Below are positions 38,488 to 48,000 of a stretch of 56,419 bases of DNA, in pieces (position 1 is the stretch's first letter; each line of letters starts with the position of its first letter). Origin of the DNA: a virus. Made by a program: the position numbers and the translations under genes. The notes beneath the pieces were generated by a model. It made no database searches. It saw nothing but the letters and a program-made list of their open reading frames with translations, and had not been told where the DNA came from. Where the stretch lies: the IMG/VR virus record IMGVR_UViG_3300021354_000009, positions 1 to 56,419 of that record, one strand, 5' to 3'.

Positions 38488-39132
38488 ATGAGTTTTTTTG
38501 TTGAAAATAAAGGTAATTTTGAGTCAACCCCGTCAGGTTCTCACTTGGCAAGATGCTATCGAATCGTTGATCTCGGTACGCAAAAGACGGAGTACATGGG
38601 TGAGTCCAAGCTCCAACACAAGATCATGATTGGTTGGGAAATCCACGGAACGAATGAAGATGGCACCCCCATCAAAATGCGTGACGGACGCCCATTTGCC
38701 ATATTCAAGAACTACACCTTGTCATGGTCTGAGAAAGCCACCCTACGCATCCATTTGCAATCATGGCGTGGTAAGCCCTTCACCCAAGAAGAAATGCGTC
38801 GCTTTGACCTTAAAAACGTGCTTGGTGCATGGTGTATGTTGAACGTGATTGAGACTTCCAAAGATGGCAAGGTATACACCAACGTAGCTACCGTATCCCC
38901 AGTTCCATCGGTCATGAAGCAATCTGGTCTACCAGAGCCTGTTAATAAGAACGAACTGTTCGTACTCGATAAGCCAGACATGGAAATGTTCAACGGTTTT
39001 AGTGATCATTTGAAAACAAAAATTCAAGCATCACCAGAGTGGCAACAGTTGAATAGCAAGTCCAAGAAGATAGACGACATTGCTCCAAAGGTGGCTTCGT
39101 TTGATGAAGACGATAGCGATATTCCTTTTTAA
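38488..39132 (+). CDS. SSB-like single-stranded DNA-binding protein
   Basis: The product is 214 residues. The body is beta-rich (LARCYRIVDLGTQKTEYMGE, KIMIGWEIHGTNEDGTPIKM, GAWCMLNVIETSKDGKVYTN). The C-terminus ends FDEDDSDIPF, the acidic tail with terminal Phe characteristic of SSB proteins that recruit partners. TAAGGAG precedes the start. It is the first gene of the plus-strand block and is followed by a nuclease gene, which fits recombination and replication. The OB fold itself is not proven. Confidence 0.72.
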   Translation: MSFFVENKGNFESTPSGSHLARCYRIVDLGTQKTEYMGESKLQHKIMIGWEIHGTNEDGTPIKMRDGRPFAIFKNYTLSWSEKATLRIHLQSWRGKPFTQEEMRRFDLKNVLGAWCMLNVIETSKDGKVYTNVATVSPVPSVMKQSGLPEPVNKNELFVLDKPDMEMFNGFSDHLKTKIQASPEWQQLNSKSKKIDDIAPKVASFDEDDSDIPF

Positions 39133-39147
39133 AACAAAGGTATTAAC

Positions 39148-39393
39148 ATGAAATACATAGCACTCTTGGCGGTGGTGCTTGTTGGTTGCTCATCGGGCAA
39201 TCAGTACCCCACCCAACAACTATTGATTGACAGACAGGTTTCGGCTTTTAGTCGTCAAGAAGTCATCAACGCTATCCACGACTGCCAGACCAATGGTATG
39301 AGAGCAGTCATGGTGACATCTAAAAAAAACGTAAGCGGACACATAACAGACGTCATCAGCGATGTTACGTGTGCGCCCATGTATAAATACTAG
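39148..39393 (+). CDS. Small lipoprotein, 81 residues
   Basis: MKYIALLAVVLVGCSSGNQY is a signal peptide with a lipobox, LVGC, placing the lipidated cysteine at residue 14. The mature part is short (DRQVSAFSRQEVINAIHDCQ, GHITDVISDVTCAPMY) with two more Cys that could form a disulphide. It would be exported and attached to a host membrane. Lying in the early block and away from the lysis genes, it may block superinfection like T5 Llp, but this is inference. Confidence 0.75.
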   Translation: MKYIALLAVVLVGCSSGNQYPTQQLLIDRQVSAFSRQEVINAIHDCQTNGMRAVMVTSKKNVSGHITDVISDVTCAPMYKY

Positions 39394-39400
39394 GAAACAT

Positions 39401-40177
39401 ATGACAACAATCATCGCAAGGTCGGCTGAGTCCGTCCATTGGTATGGCAAAGATGGCTCACCACAGTACACCGTAAAGGCAAAGGATGGCTCAGACCGTC
39501 CTACGACCCTCAGAGACGCCCGAAAGTTCGACTTGGTACCCTCGGTTACCACCATCCTAAAAGTGTCTGCAAAGCCCAGTTTAGAAGTCTGGAAGAACGA
39601 GCAATTGTTGTTAGCGGCGCTCACTCTACCCAAGGTACAAGGTGAGACTGAAAAAGAGTTCATTGCTCGTGTGGTGTTTGATTCCAAGGAAACGGGCAAG
39701 CGTGCCGCAGAGCACGGCACCCGTATCCACGAAGAGATTGAAAAACACTTCGATGGCCAGAAGTCCCAACGTGGTATCAAGGTGGAAGAAGCTTTGTTCG
39801 AGCACTTCAAGCTTCACCCATTTCAAACTTGGTTGGTTGAACGCTCGTTTTCTAGCAACTTAGGGTTTGGTGGCAAGGTTGACTTGTATTGCAAGCCAGA
39901 CAAAGAAGCTCCACAAGGTCTAGTGGTTGATATCAAGACTAAAGACTTTGGGGTTGACGACAAGGTGGAAGCTTATGACGAGCATTTGATGCAACTCTCA
40001 GCCTATCGCTATGGCTTGGAAATCCCTCATGCACGGTGTGCAAACGTGTTTGTATCACGCACGCACGAAGGGTTAGTCAAGATCATCGAATGGTCTGAAG
40101 AAGACTTACAACGCGGTTGGGATATGTTCCAACATCTTCTTGGCTATTGGCTCCTCAAAAACAAATTTGGAGAATAA
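39401..40177 (+). CDS. PD-(D/E)XK exonuclease (RecB/Cas4-like)
   Basis: ATG 39401 follows AGGAAAC; a longer frame upstream overlaps the lipoprotein gene. The product is 258 residues. Catalytic residues of the RecB/Cas4 nuclease fold are visible: GTRIHEEIEKHF with His110, GFGGKVDLYC with Asp161, LVVDIKTKD with Asp177 and Lys179, and the QxxxY-type QLSAYRYGL. Such enzymes resect DNA ends or process replication intermediates, and pair with an SSB or annealing protein; the SSB-like gene is two genes upstream. Confidence 0.85.
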   Translation: MTTIIARSAESVHWYGKDGSPQYTVKAKDGSDRPTTLRDARKFDLVPSVTTILKVSAKPSLEVWKNEQLLLAALTLPKVQGETEKEFIARVVFDSKETGKRAAEHGTRIHEEIEKHFDGQKSQRGIKVEEALFEHFKLHPFQTWLVERSFSSNLGFGGKVDLYCKPDKEAPQGLVVDIKTKDFGVDDKVEAYDEHLMQLSAYRYGLEIPHARCANVFVSRTHEGLVKIIEWSEEDLQRGWDMFQHLLGYWLLKNKFGE

Positions 40178-40179
40178 AA

Positions 40180-40710
40180 ATGGAAAGATCAAATGAAAAT
40201 ATATGGTTGTCTAGGTTAAAAGAAGCGCAACAAAAGCGAGACTTGGGATTGGCCACAGGAATAACACCAGTTGAACCAAAGCCAACAAATCCATTAAAGA
40301 CAACAGAACCACCAAAGGCACCAGAACCCTTGGTACAAGAGACTGTTATGAATGAGATACAAAAGACTTTGTTAAATAAAGCATTGCGTTATCTTTCTAG
40401 TATTGGTTGTAAGTTTGCTGTGATTGACCTAGACGGAAATAAGCACGGTGATTTACCAACAATTGAAAAGAAAAAGAGAAAAATTAGAGCACCAAAAAAA
40501 TATGGGCATGGCATGGTGACTAACTATCTACGCCCATTTCTTTTAAAGCTCGACAAAGTGGGCGCAACTGTCGATATACCATTTGGCGAATTTGATTATG
40601 AAACTCTTGGTAGCACGTCCTCATCATGGGCATGTAAGAACTATGGCAAAGGCGCGGTTAAATACACAACGCTACATGATATAAAAATCATTCAACTACA
40701 AAGGATCTAA
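40180..40710 (+). CDS. Hypothetical protein, 176 residues
   Basis: ATG 40180 follows GGAGAATAAAA. Residues 1-60 are charged with a Pro-rich linker (GITPVEPKPTNPLKTTEPPK). Residues about 70-176 form a globular part (LRYLSSIGCKFAVIDLDGNK, EKKKRKIRAPKKYGHGMVTN). The basic patch in the middle of the globular part could bind nucleic acid. I do not recognise a family. Confidence 0.66.
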   Translation: MERSNENIWLSRLKEAQQKRDLGLATGITPVEPKPTNPLKTTEPPKAPEPLVQETVMNEIQKTLLNKALRYLSSIGCKFAVIDLDGNKHGDLPTIEKKKRKIRAPKKYGHGMVTNYLRPFLLKLDKVGATVDIPFGEFDYETLGSTSSSWACKNYGKGAVKYTTLHDIKIIQLQRI

Positions 40711-40712
40711 CA

Positions 40713-40913
40713 ATGACACCAGAACGCATGAACGAAATCTTCCGTGGTCTTAACCTAGAAGAGAACCACAATTTCCTTGAAGAAGACTTGAAACTACTTG
40801 CTGATGCTTACTTTGAAGAAGGCGCTAAAGAAGAACGCTCAGGTTGTATCAAGGTAGCAACTGACCTCAACCGTATAGTCGGTGAGAAGCTTGCTGAGGT
40901 ACGTGGTAAGTAA
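40713..40913 (+). CDS. Small acidic protein, 66 residues
   Basis: ATG 40713 lies 2 bases after the previous stop. The chain is helical and acidic (LEEDLKLLADAYFEEGAKEE, RSGCIKVATDLNRIVGEKLA). The EERSGCIKVA pattern is common in small phage proteins and resembles the protein at 29335-29580. It is the last gene of the plus-strand block. Confidence 0.64.
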   Translation: MTPERMNEIFRGLNLEENHNFLEEDLKLLADAYFEEGAKEERSGCIKVATDLNRIVGEKLAEVRGK

Positions 40914-40940
40914 AAAAAACCCCCACTGTTTAGGTGGGGG
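40912..40940 (-). terminator. Strong terminator at the convergent boundary
   Basis: On the minus strand GTGGGGG...CCCCCAC is reduced to a 7-bp stem, CCCCCAC/GTGGGGG, with loop of 7, followed by eight U (40919-40912). It ends the long minus-strand late transcript. On the plus strand the stem has no U-tract, so it works mainly leftward. Confidence 0.88.
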
Positions 40941-40980
40941 CGAATGGCTTCTTGCAAAAGAAAACAATTCTATTTAATCT

Positions 40981-42441
40981 TTATCGTATCCTATTTCCCA
41001 TAGGATCTACGTCTGTGTTTTCTAACACGTAATCTTCTGGGTGCTTCTTCAAATGGCGCAAGCGATCACTCGCCGCTAAATACAACGGTACAGCACCGCC
41101 AGCAACGGATAAAGGCCCAGATGCAACTCCACCTACAAATGGGGCTATCGTGCTAGCAGTTGTGCCCATGGCAGAAAGAGCGGCCTCGGCTGGCTGTTTG
41201 TCCACTACACGGTTATATACGTCAGCAACACCGTGTGCAACGTTGGCACCAGTCAATGCACCAAGTGCTGGATATTTTAAATAAGGCAAATACCCTTTGG
41301 CATAATTTGCCACAGTACCTAGCATGCTAGGAGCTTCTGCAACTGGCGTGGGAACTGGGGGGATAGGTACATTAGGCGCACCACCAAACCTAGGCGACGG
41401 GCCTCGTCCAGCGCTTTCTGGAACAAACAAATTAGCACGGTTAGGATCAGGACGCATCTCAGGTGCAATTCGTCTTATCTTGTCTTCCGCGGCCATAGCT
41501 TGGAGCTTCATTTGATGAGCTTCAGCTTTGTCTCTTGCGTTTAACCCTACGTCTGTGTATCGACCTTGTGTGTCACCAGACTTAACCCAATTTTGAGTTT
41601 GATAACCGCCTGCGGGCTCGCCTTGTAATGGGCCTTGCGCAACAGGCAATTCACCCGTACTAGCTTTGCCCTTCAAAACCATATCTAGCACCTCAGCAGG
41701 CGATTTACCAGACTTTAAAGCGCTTATAGCTTCTGGATAAGATGCAAGTATCTTGGCCACATCTGTCTTCATGTGTAAGCCAGCCGCACCCGCCCCAATA
41801 CCAGCACCAGCCGTAGCACCAGCGCCCGCGCCTATGTAACTAGCAATTGCTTTTGGTATATGTGTAGCAGACTTTTCTTCATCAGTGATGGGCTTAGAAG
41901 CCACGTCAACTTTTTTCTCAACTTTTGGTTCTTCTGCTTCTGGTGCAGAAAATAACGCAGAAGGCAAATCACCACCGTAGAACTTGCCAATGGCATGCAT
42001 GTGTTTGATGGTTTCATCTGGCAAATCAGCCAAACTTCCAGACTCATAAAACTTGTTGCGAGTCTCCGTGCTTGCGTTGTAACCAGCCAGTACCTTGTAC
42101 GGGTCACTGCCAATCTTTTCGTTGCTCACTAGTTCTTTGAGCAAAGATATACCGCCACGGATGTTTTGTTGCAAATCATTGGGGTCAACTTTTAAACCCT
42201 TTGCTGTTTCTTCCATCAATTGCATGACGCCTATTGCGCCTTTAGGAGATACAGTATCTTGACTGAACTTGCTTTCTTGCATGACCATAGGAAAAACAAA
42301 CTCAGGATTTATCCCTTGCTTCCTAGCTTCTTTGTCAATTGCCAAAGCAATCTGCAAGCGATCACCACTGATATTGTGCTTGTGCAAAAACTGCAACTGT
42401 TTGTCGCTCAGATCAGATACCGATGATGTTTCCAATTCCAT
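40981..42441 (-). CDS. Internal virion protein with lytic transglycosylase domain
   Basis: The product is 486 residues. Residues about 30-150 are a soluble lytic transglycosylase domain: FPMVMQESKFS with catalytic Glu56, KGAIGVMQLMEETAKGL (68-84) and VLAGYNAS (117-124). The rest is Ala/Gly/Pro-rich with a hydrophobic glycine-rich stretch (SYIGAGAGATAGAGIGAGAA) and another (VNVAHGVADVYN region) that could insert in membrane. In podoviruses such proteins are ejected into the cell envelope and open peptidoglycan for DNA entry. It is the last gene of the late operon. Confidence 0.85.
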   Translation of the reverse strand: MELETSSVSDLSDKQLQFLHKHNISGDRLQIALAIDKEARKQGINPEFVFPMVMQESKFSQDTVSPKGAIGVMQLMEETAKGLKVDPNDLQQNIRGGISLLKELVSNEKIGSDPYKVLAGYNASTETRNKFYESGSLADLPDETIKHMHAIGKFYGGDLPSALFSAPEAEEPKVEKKVDVASKPITDEEKSATHIPKAIASYIGAGAGATAGAGIGAGAAGLHMKTDVAKILASYPEAISALKSGKSPAEVLDMVLKGKASTGELPVAQGPLQGEPAGGYQTQNWVKSGDTQGRYTDVGLNARDKAEAHQMKLQAMAAEDKIRRIAPEMRPDPNRANLFVPESAGRGPSPRFGGAPNVPIPPVPTPVAEAPSMLGTVANYAKGYLPYLKYPALGALTGANVAHGVADVYNRVVDKQPAEAALSAMGTTASTIAPFVGGVASGPLSVAGGAVPLYLAASDRLRHLKKHPEDYVLENTDVDPMGNRIR

Positions 42442-42450
42442 GGTAGATCC

Positions 42451-43911
42451 TTATGGCAATAAGCCACGTTTTTTCATTTCAGCTTCAATAGACGCATTGC
42501 TTTGTGTTGCAGATTTATTTGGAATAGTTGTTTTTGTTGGAGCAACTGCTTTTTCATTCTTTACTGCGTTCTGTGATGCAGATGGCGTGTACCAACTTGG
42601 CATTGTTTTGAAATCCAATGGATCACTCTTAGCAAGTGCAATTTGCTCTTCACGCAATTTGTTTTCCAATGCTCGTGCTTGCGTTCCTGTAAGCAACTTG
42701 CGTGCAGGAATATTGCTTTCAATGCGTAAGTCGTGACGGTCAAGATCATGTTTAGCTTGCAAGCCCATTTGATCCAAGATGCCAACAAAGCCCGCCTGAG
42801 AATTAGCAAGGCTTGGTGATTGGTTGCTATTAAGCTCTTGGAACGCATTGGTTGGGTTAACGCTAGAGCCACGCAAGTTGACCTCTAAACGAGCAATACC
42901 TTTGATCAACCTATCTGCTTTTGCACGAGTTGCATCATCAGCGTTCTTTAGGTTCTCCATGGCCGCCGCAGTTAAGCCCTCAATAGCCGCCTGTGTGTTG
43001 CCAGGGTTCTTATCAAGGTAAGCGCGGAACATACCAATTGCATCACCGTTCTTAAACAGTGAGAACAATGGAGCCAACTTTGGCTCAACCGCTAACGTGC
43101 GAAGGTATGTCAGATCATTCAACAAGTTATCAGCGCTACGAGCAACAAAAGCAGACTTTTGTTCTTCATCCATGCCTTTCTCATTTAAACGGTTTGCATA
43201 CTCAGCAACAGCATTTTGTTTTGCAGTTATACCCATTGCGTTCCACTGAGAATCTGGCATGTCTTTAGGCTTGCCTGTGTTAAGTTCTGTTAAATAATTT
43301 TTAATTTGATCTGGTTGCGGATCGGCAACCGTTCCTTTAAACATTGGATCTTTAAGAATCAAAAATGGATTTTCTGCAACAGCTTTTTGACCTTTAATTT
43401 CTGTTTCTGTTGAGACGTTTGATGTGGTAGCAATTGAAGCTTTAGCATCAAGCTCTGCTTTTACAGCTTTTGCTTGCTCAGAATCTGGGCCAGCTAAACG
43501 CACAATTTCTCTATAAGACTCAGGAGTTGCACCTTTTTCTTTCAAAATTCTGTCGGCTTCTGACCGTTGAGTTAGACCAGTTTTTTTGGCCGCAATCTCA
43601 GAACGCATCCTGTAAATTGTTGGCTCAATAGCTCTTTGTTGCTCTACGTTCTCGCCCATTACATCCGCGGCGGAGCCTAGCGATGCAAGGAAACCACCAA
43701 GTTGTGGCTTGGCAAAAGCTCCCGCAATCTTGAACCAATTGGGTTGTGCAAAACGCTCTTGCAACGCTTTAACATATTGCTCATTTGCCGCATCAGTTTC
43801 GTTAAGAGCTTGGGCAACACGAGGTATTTCTTGACCTGCAGGATTAGTCTTTGCCCAATCAGATGGCGGTTTTGCGGCTTCTGGAAATTCAACGCCTTTA
43901 AAGTCTGCCAT
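42451..43911 (-). CDS. Internal virion (ejection) protein candidate
   Basis: The product is 486 residues, mostly helical with charged coiled segments (MRSEIAAKKTGLTQRSEADR, LRTLAVEPKLAPLFSLFKNG, NLKNADDATRAKADRLIKGI). It has no enzymatic motif. Its position between the transglycosylase protein and another virion gene, in the slot where podoviruses encode ejection proteins, is the main basis for the call. Confidence 0.66.
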   Translation of the reverse strand: MADFKGVEFPEAAKPPSDWAKTNPAGQEIPRVAQALNETDAANEQYVKALQERFAQPNWFKIAGAFAKPQLGGFLASLGSAADVMGENVEQQRAIEPTIYRMRSEIAAKKTGLTQRSEADRILKEKGATPESYREIVRLAGPDSEQAKAVKAELDAKASIATTSNVSTETEIKGQKAVAENPFLILKDPMFKGTVADPQPDQIKNYLTELNTGKPKDMPDSQWNAMGITAKQNAVAEYANRLNEKGMDEEQKSAFVARSADNLLNDLTYLRTLAVEPKLAPLFSLFKNGDAIGMFRAYLDKNPGNTQAAIEGLTAAAMENLKNADDATRAKADRLIKGIARLEVNLRGSSVNPTNAFQELNSNQSPSLANSQAGFVGILDQMGLQAKHDLDRHDLRIESNIPARKLLTGTQARALENKLREEQIALAKSDPLDFKTMPSWYTPSASQNAVKNEKAVAPTKTTIPNKSATQSNASIEAEMKKRGLLP

Positions 43912-43921
43912 GATCTACTCC

Positions 43922-45016
43922 TTACGGCTCGTATGTGTAATAAGTTGAACCATCATCTGGATTGGTGTGAGGATACAACTGATTGTTAGACCCATTAGGA
44001 TCAGAAAGAATATTATTTGCACTAGTATCTGGCAAACCAGTTACTGGATCATTAAAAAATCCTTTTATTGTGTCAAAGCCTTTTCCAAGCGCAGTTGACA
44101 ACCCAGAGTATGGAGTAACGCCCGCACTGTTTGGCGTAAACAGGCCTGCCGCGCCCGCTCCAACCGCACCAAGTGCCGACAATGGAGACATCTCTGCCGT
44201 TGTCTTTACTGTTGTTGGTGTTGTGTATCCACGTAGCAAACCAGACAACGTAGTCAAGTTTTGCAATGGGAACAATTGTTTGTTTTGTTCAATCGTTTGT
44301 TGTTGACCACCCAAAGTAGTCATAGCATTCAAACGAGCAAGCTCTAAGGCTTGATTTTGACCTGCAAGGCTAGACTGAGCGCCACCCAAAGTTGTTAAGT
44401 TTTGTTGACCCGAAGTTGCCGCGTTTGCGGCAGTGGAGCCCGCAGTGTTTGCAATCTGGTTCTGTTGAATTGCTGATTGCAACGCTGTGTTGTAACCAGT
44501 ATTCATAAGTTCTGCTTGCTTGTTCAAGATGTCACGGTTAGCGTTACTCAGAGTCTGTCCAAGCACCTCAGCACCACGCTTGGAGCCAAACTGACCACCG
44601 CCAACTGCTCCCGCAACAGCGCCTGGGGCCAAGTTCTGTGCAATGTTTCTTTGACCAGTTTCACCTAGCGCATTCACCACAGACGTGATGTATGGACTCA
44701 TGTACCCTTGAGCGGCGACCGATGGATTGGTCATTGCCGATGTCAAGTATGGGTTGGCCGCAGACAGTGGAGATGAAGAAGCTCCCGCCATGTTCAACGT
44801 ATCACCAGCCGTTGCAAGCGTTGGTTGATACGCTGACGTACCCACATCAGCTTCTCCAAAGGCCGAAGTCTGTAATGGTTGAGCACCAACGTATTGAGCA
44901 CCCGTTGTTGGATCTATCTGCGCAGTGCCTTGTTTGGCAATATTGCTTAGGTAGTCAGTGTAATAACTGGGGGTCGTGGTCGCTTGTGTTTGCGATGACT
45001 GTAAAAGATTTGCCAT
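43922..45016 (-). CDS. Internal virion (ejection) protein candidate
   Basis: The product is 364 residues, rich in Ala, Gln, Asn, Thr and Gly (AQNLAPGAVAGAVGGGQFGS, SAIQQNQIANTAGSTAANAA). It has a short Ala/Gly hydrophobic stretch (SALGAVGAGAAGLF). Low charge and long helices with Gln/Asn suit a membrane-active ejected protein. The neighbours are the other internal virion proteins. Confidence 0.66.
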   Translation of the reverse strand: MANLLQSSQTQATTTPSYYTDYLSNIAKQGTAQIDPTTGAQYVGAQPLQTSAFGEADVGTSAYQPTLATAGDTLNMAGASSSPLSAANPYLTSAMTNPSVAAQGYMSPYITSVVNALGETGQRNIAQNLAPGAVAGAVGGGQFGSKRGAEVLGQTLSNANRDILNKQAELMNTGYNTALQSAIQQNQIANTAGSTAANAATSGQQNLTTLGGAQSSLAGQNQALELARLNAMTTLGGQQQTIEQNKQLFPLQNLTTLSGLLRGYTTPTTVKTTAEMSPLSALGAVGAGAAGLFTPNSAGVTPYSGLSTALGKGFDTIKGFFNDPVTGLPDTSANNILSDPNGSNNQLYPHTNPDDGSTYYTYEP

Positions 45017-45019
45017 GTT

Positions 45020-48000
45020 TTAACCTTTCACCATCTTGAGATAGTCAAGAGGAGATTTTGCCTTTGGGGGTATTTTACTAGTGGGAGCCGATCTTTTGTG
45101 TGCTCTTATCGCTTCGCGCATCTTGTCTAGTATCCTTGCACCTTCTTTATTGTCACCCTTTCCTATGGCTGTGACAAATGAAGATGGAAACACGTACTCT
45201 CCGTCCGCGATCTTTGCGGGCACGGGTTGACCGCCTACAGAATGTTGATGCGGAACTTGACGACGGAACTTCTCCAAAGCTTCTGCGCCAGCTTTGCTTG
45301 AACCGTCTCCGAGAGCGGCCACCAAGTCCGCGTCTGCCACATAGTCTCCATCGTGGAGCATGGCGTCAATATCGTCGCTTTGGCCAGTTCCTTTGCCTGA
45401 TGCGTAGTACCCCGTCAGTCCAGTGATGAACTCAGGCTTATGACCTTCTGGTGTAGCCTCAGCATACTTTTGTGGCAAGCTACCACGAGCCAAGCCACCT
45501 ATAGCATGACCTGTAATACTTGCACGAATTTGTTTCAAAGCTCCAAGACGAGATGGAATATCTAACAGAGGCGCCGCGGAAATTAAATTTGCTCCGCTTG
45601 CCTTGGGCGTACTCGACGAAAGAATCGAGTTCATAGTATCAATATTTGAATTTACTGTTCCACCCGTAGCAACAAATTTTGTTTCCAAAGCTTTGTTATC
45701 AAGAATTTCTTTTGGCGTTTCTTCTTCATTTTTAGAAGTTTTTTTAGCAGTTTCTTCTTTAGGCGCTTCTTTGGGCGTTTCTTTAGGCGCTTCTTTAGCT
45801 GACTCGTCTTTCATTGCTAGCTCTTGTGGAACGTAAATACCACGATCTTGTAGTGCAGATACCAACTCAGGCGTCAACGTCCCAAATAACATCTCTAGCT
45901 CTTTAAGAATCTTTTTGTCTTTCTTGTTTTTGCTAGTTAGACCTCTTGGATCGCTTTCCAAAGTAGGAACTTCTGTACTTGTCAATGACAACGGTGCAGT
46001 CTGTGTTATTTCTTTAGGCGGTACATACGAAGTGTTAGTCGTTACAGACGTTAATGGTGATGTAGTCGTTGTTATAGGTGTAGTAACTGTAGTTGTGGGT
46101 GGTGTTATTACTGATGTCAATGGCGTGGTAACTGAAACGCTACCAGTATCAACTCCACCAGTTCCCGTACCACCTGTACCAGTTCCGCCAGTTCCCGTAC
46201 CACCAGTTCCTGTACCACCTGAAACACCAGAAAGTCCTCCTGTAATTGCACCACTATTACCACCAGTAGTGCCACCACTGCTAGTAAGTGGGCCAACTGT
46301 TATGTCATTACCTGAAGATGAATCTGATATAACTTTTCCAGTATTTCCATCAACTATGCGTGTTTTTCCATCGCTCATTACTTGAGTAACGGTACCATCT
46401 GGATTTTCTGTAGAAGAAACTGGTTTTACTTTAGTTGGAGAACCAAGACCACCGCCTTCTTTTGGATCAACATTAGGGTCAAATTGAGGCATCTTTGTGG
46501 TAGTTAAAACAGAACTACCTCCAGTTGCTCCTGACTCTTGGCTTAAATTACTCATTGAATAAGTAGGCAAACCATTTTCATCAAAACTTAATTCATACCC
46601 ACGTTTATCGTCTGGGTTATTTGGATTAGTCCACTCAACAGAATAAGACCCATCTTCATTTTTTGTTGCTTTAGATCCTTCTTGGAGAGAAAGACCACGC
46701 ACTTGTGGCAATGTGGGTGTAGTTCCGCCAAGACCATTTCCTGCGTCAGACACTACGCCACTGTTATTAGAAGCTAAAGTAAGGTCACTCAATGGCGCTG
46801 TACTAGATACGTTTGTTCCAGAAGGAGTAGACGTCGGGTTTCCATCTTTGTCATAGGTAATGGTGCTACCTGTTGATAGTGGCGCTGTAGTAGTTGTTGT
46901 TGGGTTAATTGCAGATGTTGCGTCACTTACAAGATTCTTTAACGTGGTTGATGCGCCTGGCACATTTGCATTAATAGATGAAAAAAGCTCTGCACCTGAC
47001 GTAGTAATCGCCGCTTGATTGCCTGAGTTGTATGCTTGAATGAACTTTGTCGCCGCGCCAGCAACTTTTAAATCTGGGCTATTAACAAGGTTACCCGCCG
47101 CTGTCATTAAAGCACCTGGGCTGTTTTTGTTGATTGCATCAACCGCCGCTAGCGTATTAGCCGCAATTGCCACCTCTGGCATCTTGTTAGCACCCGATAC
47201 ATTGGCAACCACGTTTAATATTGGGGCATAGTTTCCTTTGTCTGCCGCGTCTATCGCCACTAAAGAAGATGCAACCAACTTAGCTGTTGATGCATTTGCT
47301 AAAGCGCCCGTAACTGGGTTAGAAACATTTATATTGGGAACCTGTGCAACGTTGTAACCTTGATCTATTGTGTTGACATAGTTTGCACTGCTTGGGTTAA
47401 GCATGTCTGTGGCAGAAGCAGTTTGCAACCCTCCATAGCCAGATACAGCATTTACGGCAGTACCAAGATTAAACTTACCTTGCCCTATATCCGTTGCAAC
47501 ATCAACCAAAGCCAACTCTGGGTTGAACAACTTTGCAACAGTCCAAGCAGGCCCAAGATCTTTTAAACTACTGGCTATATCACTAGCCATGTTCTTAATA
47601 AAACCACCACCGCTTGTTGCTACTTGTTTGGGTTTTGCATTACCTTGTGCATCCCAACTTCCGTATACATAATGACCACCATCTAGCCAAGTAACAACAC
47701 GAGGATCACCTGAGTAACTTACAACTTTTCCGTTGGTGTCATACTGAGCAAACACAGGTACACCATTTACATACGTAGGTTTATTAGATGAAAAAGTTCC
47801 ATCTTCATTCATTTCTACACCAGATGTTTTTGGGGCACCACCTGACTGATATGTATATGGATTTCCATCTTCGTTATACGCTGTTTTTGTAACAACAGGC
47901 GTAAATTCCAACTGTGTTGGTATACCAGTCTTTGTTATATCTAAAGGCGTAAACAGTTGAACTTGATAGTCTTGAGTTTTTCCGCCAAAGTTTTCATTGG

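Noticed and set aside
38250-40913. Lysogeny module
   Set aside because: A Cro/YdaS-like repressor and divergent promoters are present, but no integrase, CI-like repressor or attachment site was seen.
46150-46220. Microsatellite unrelated to coding
   Set aside because: The repeat keeps the reading frame and encodes GGTGT units in the 1379-residue virion protein.
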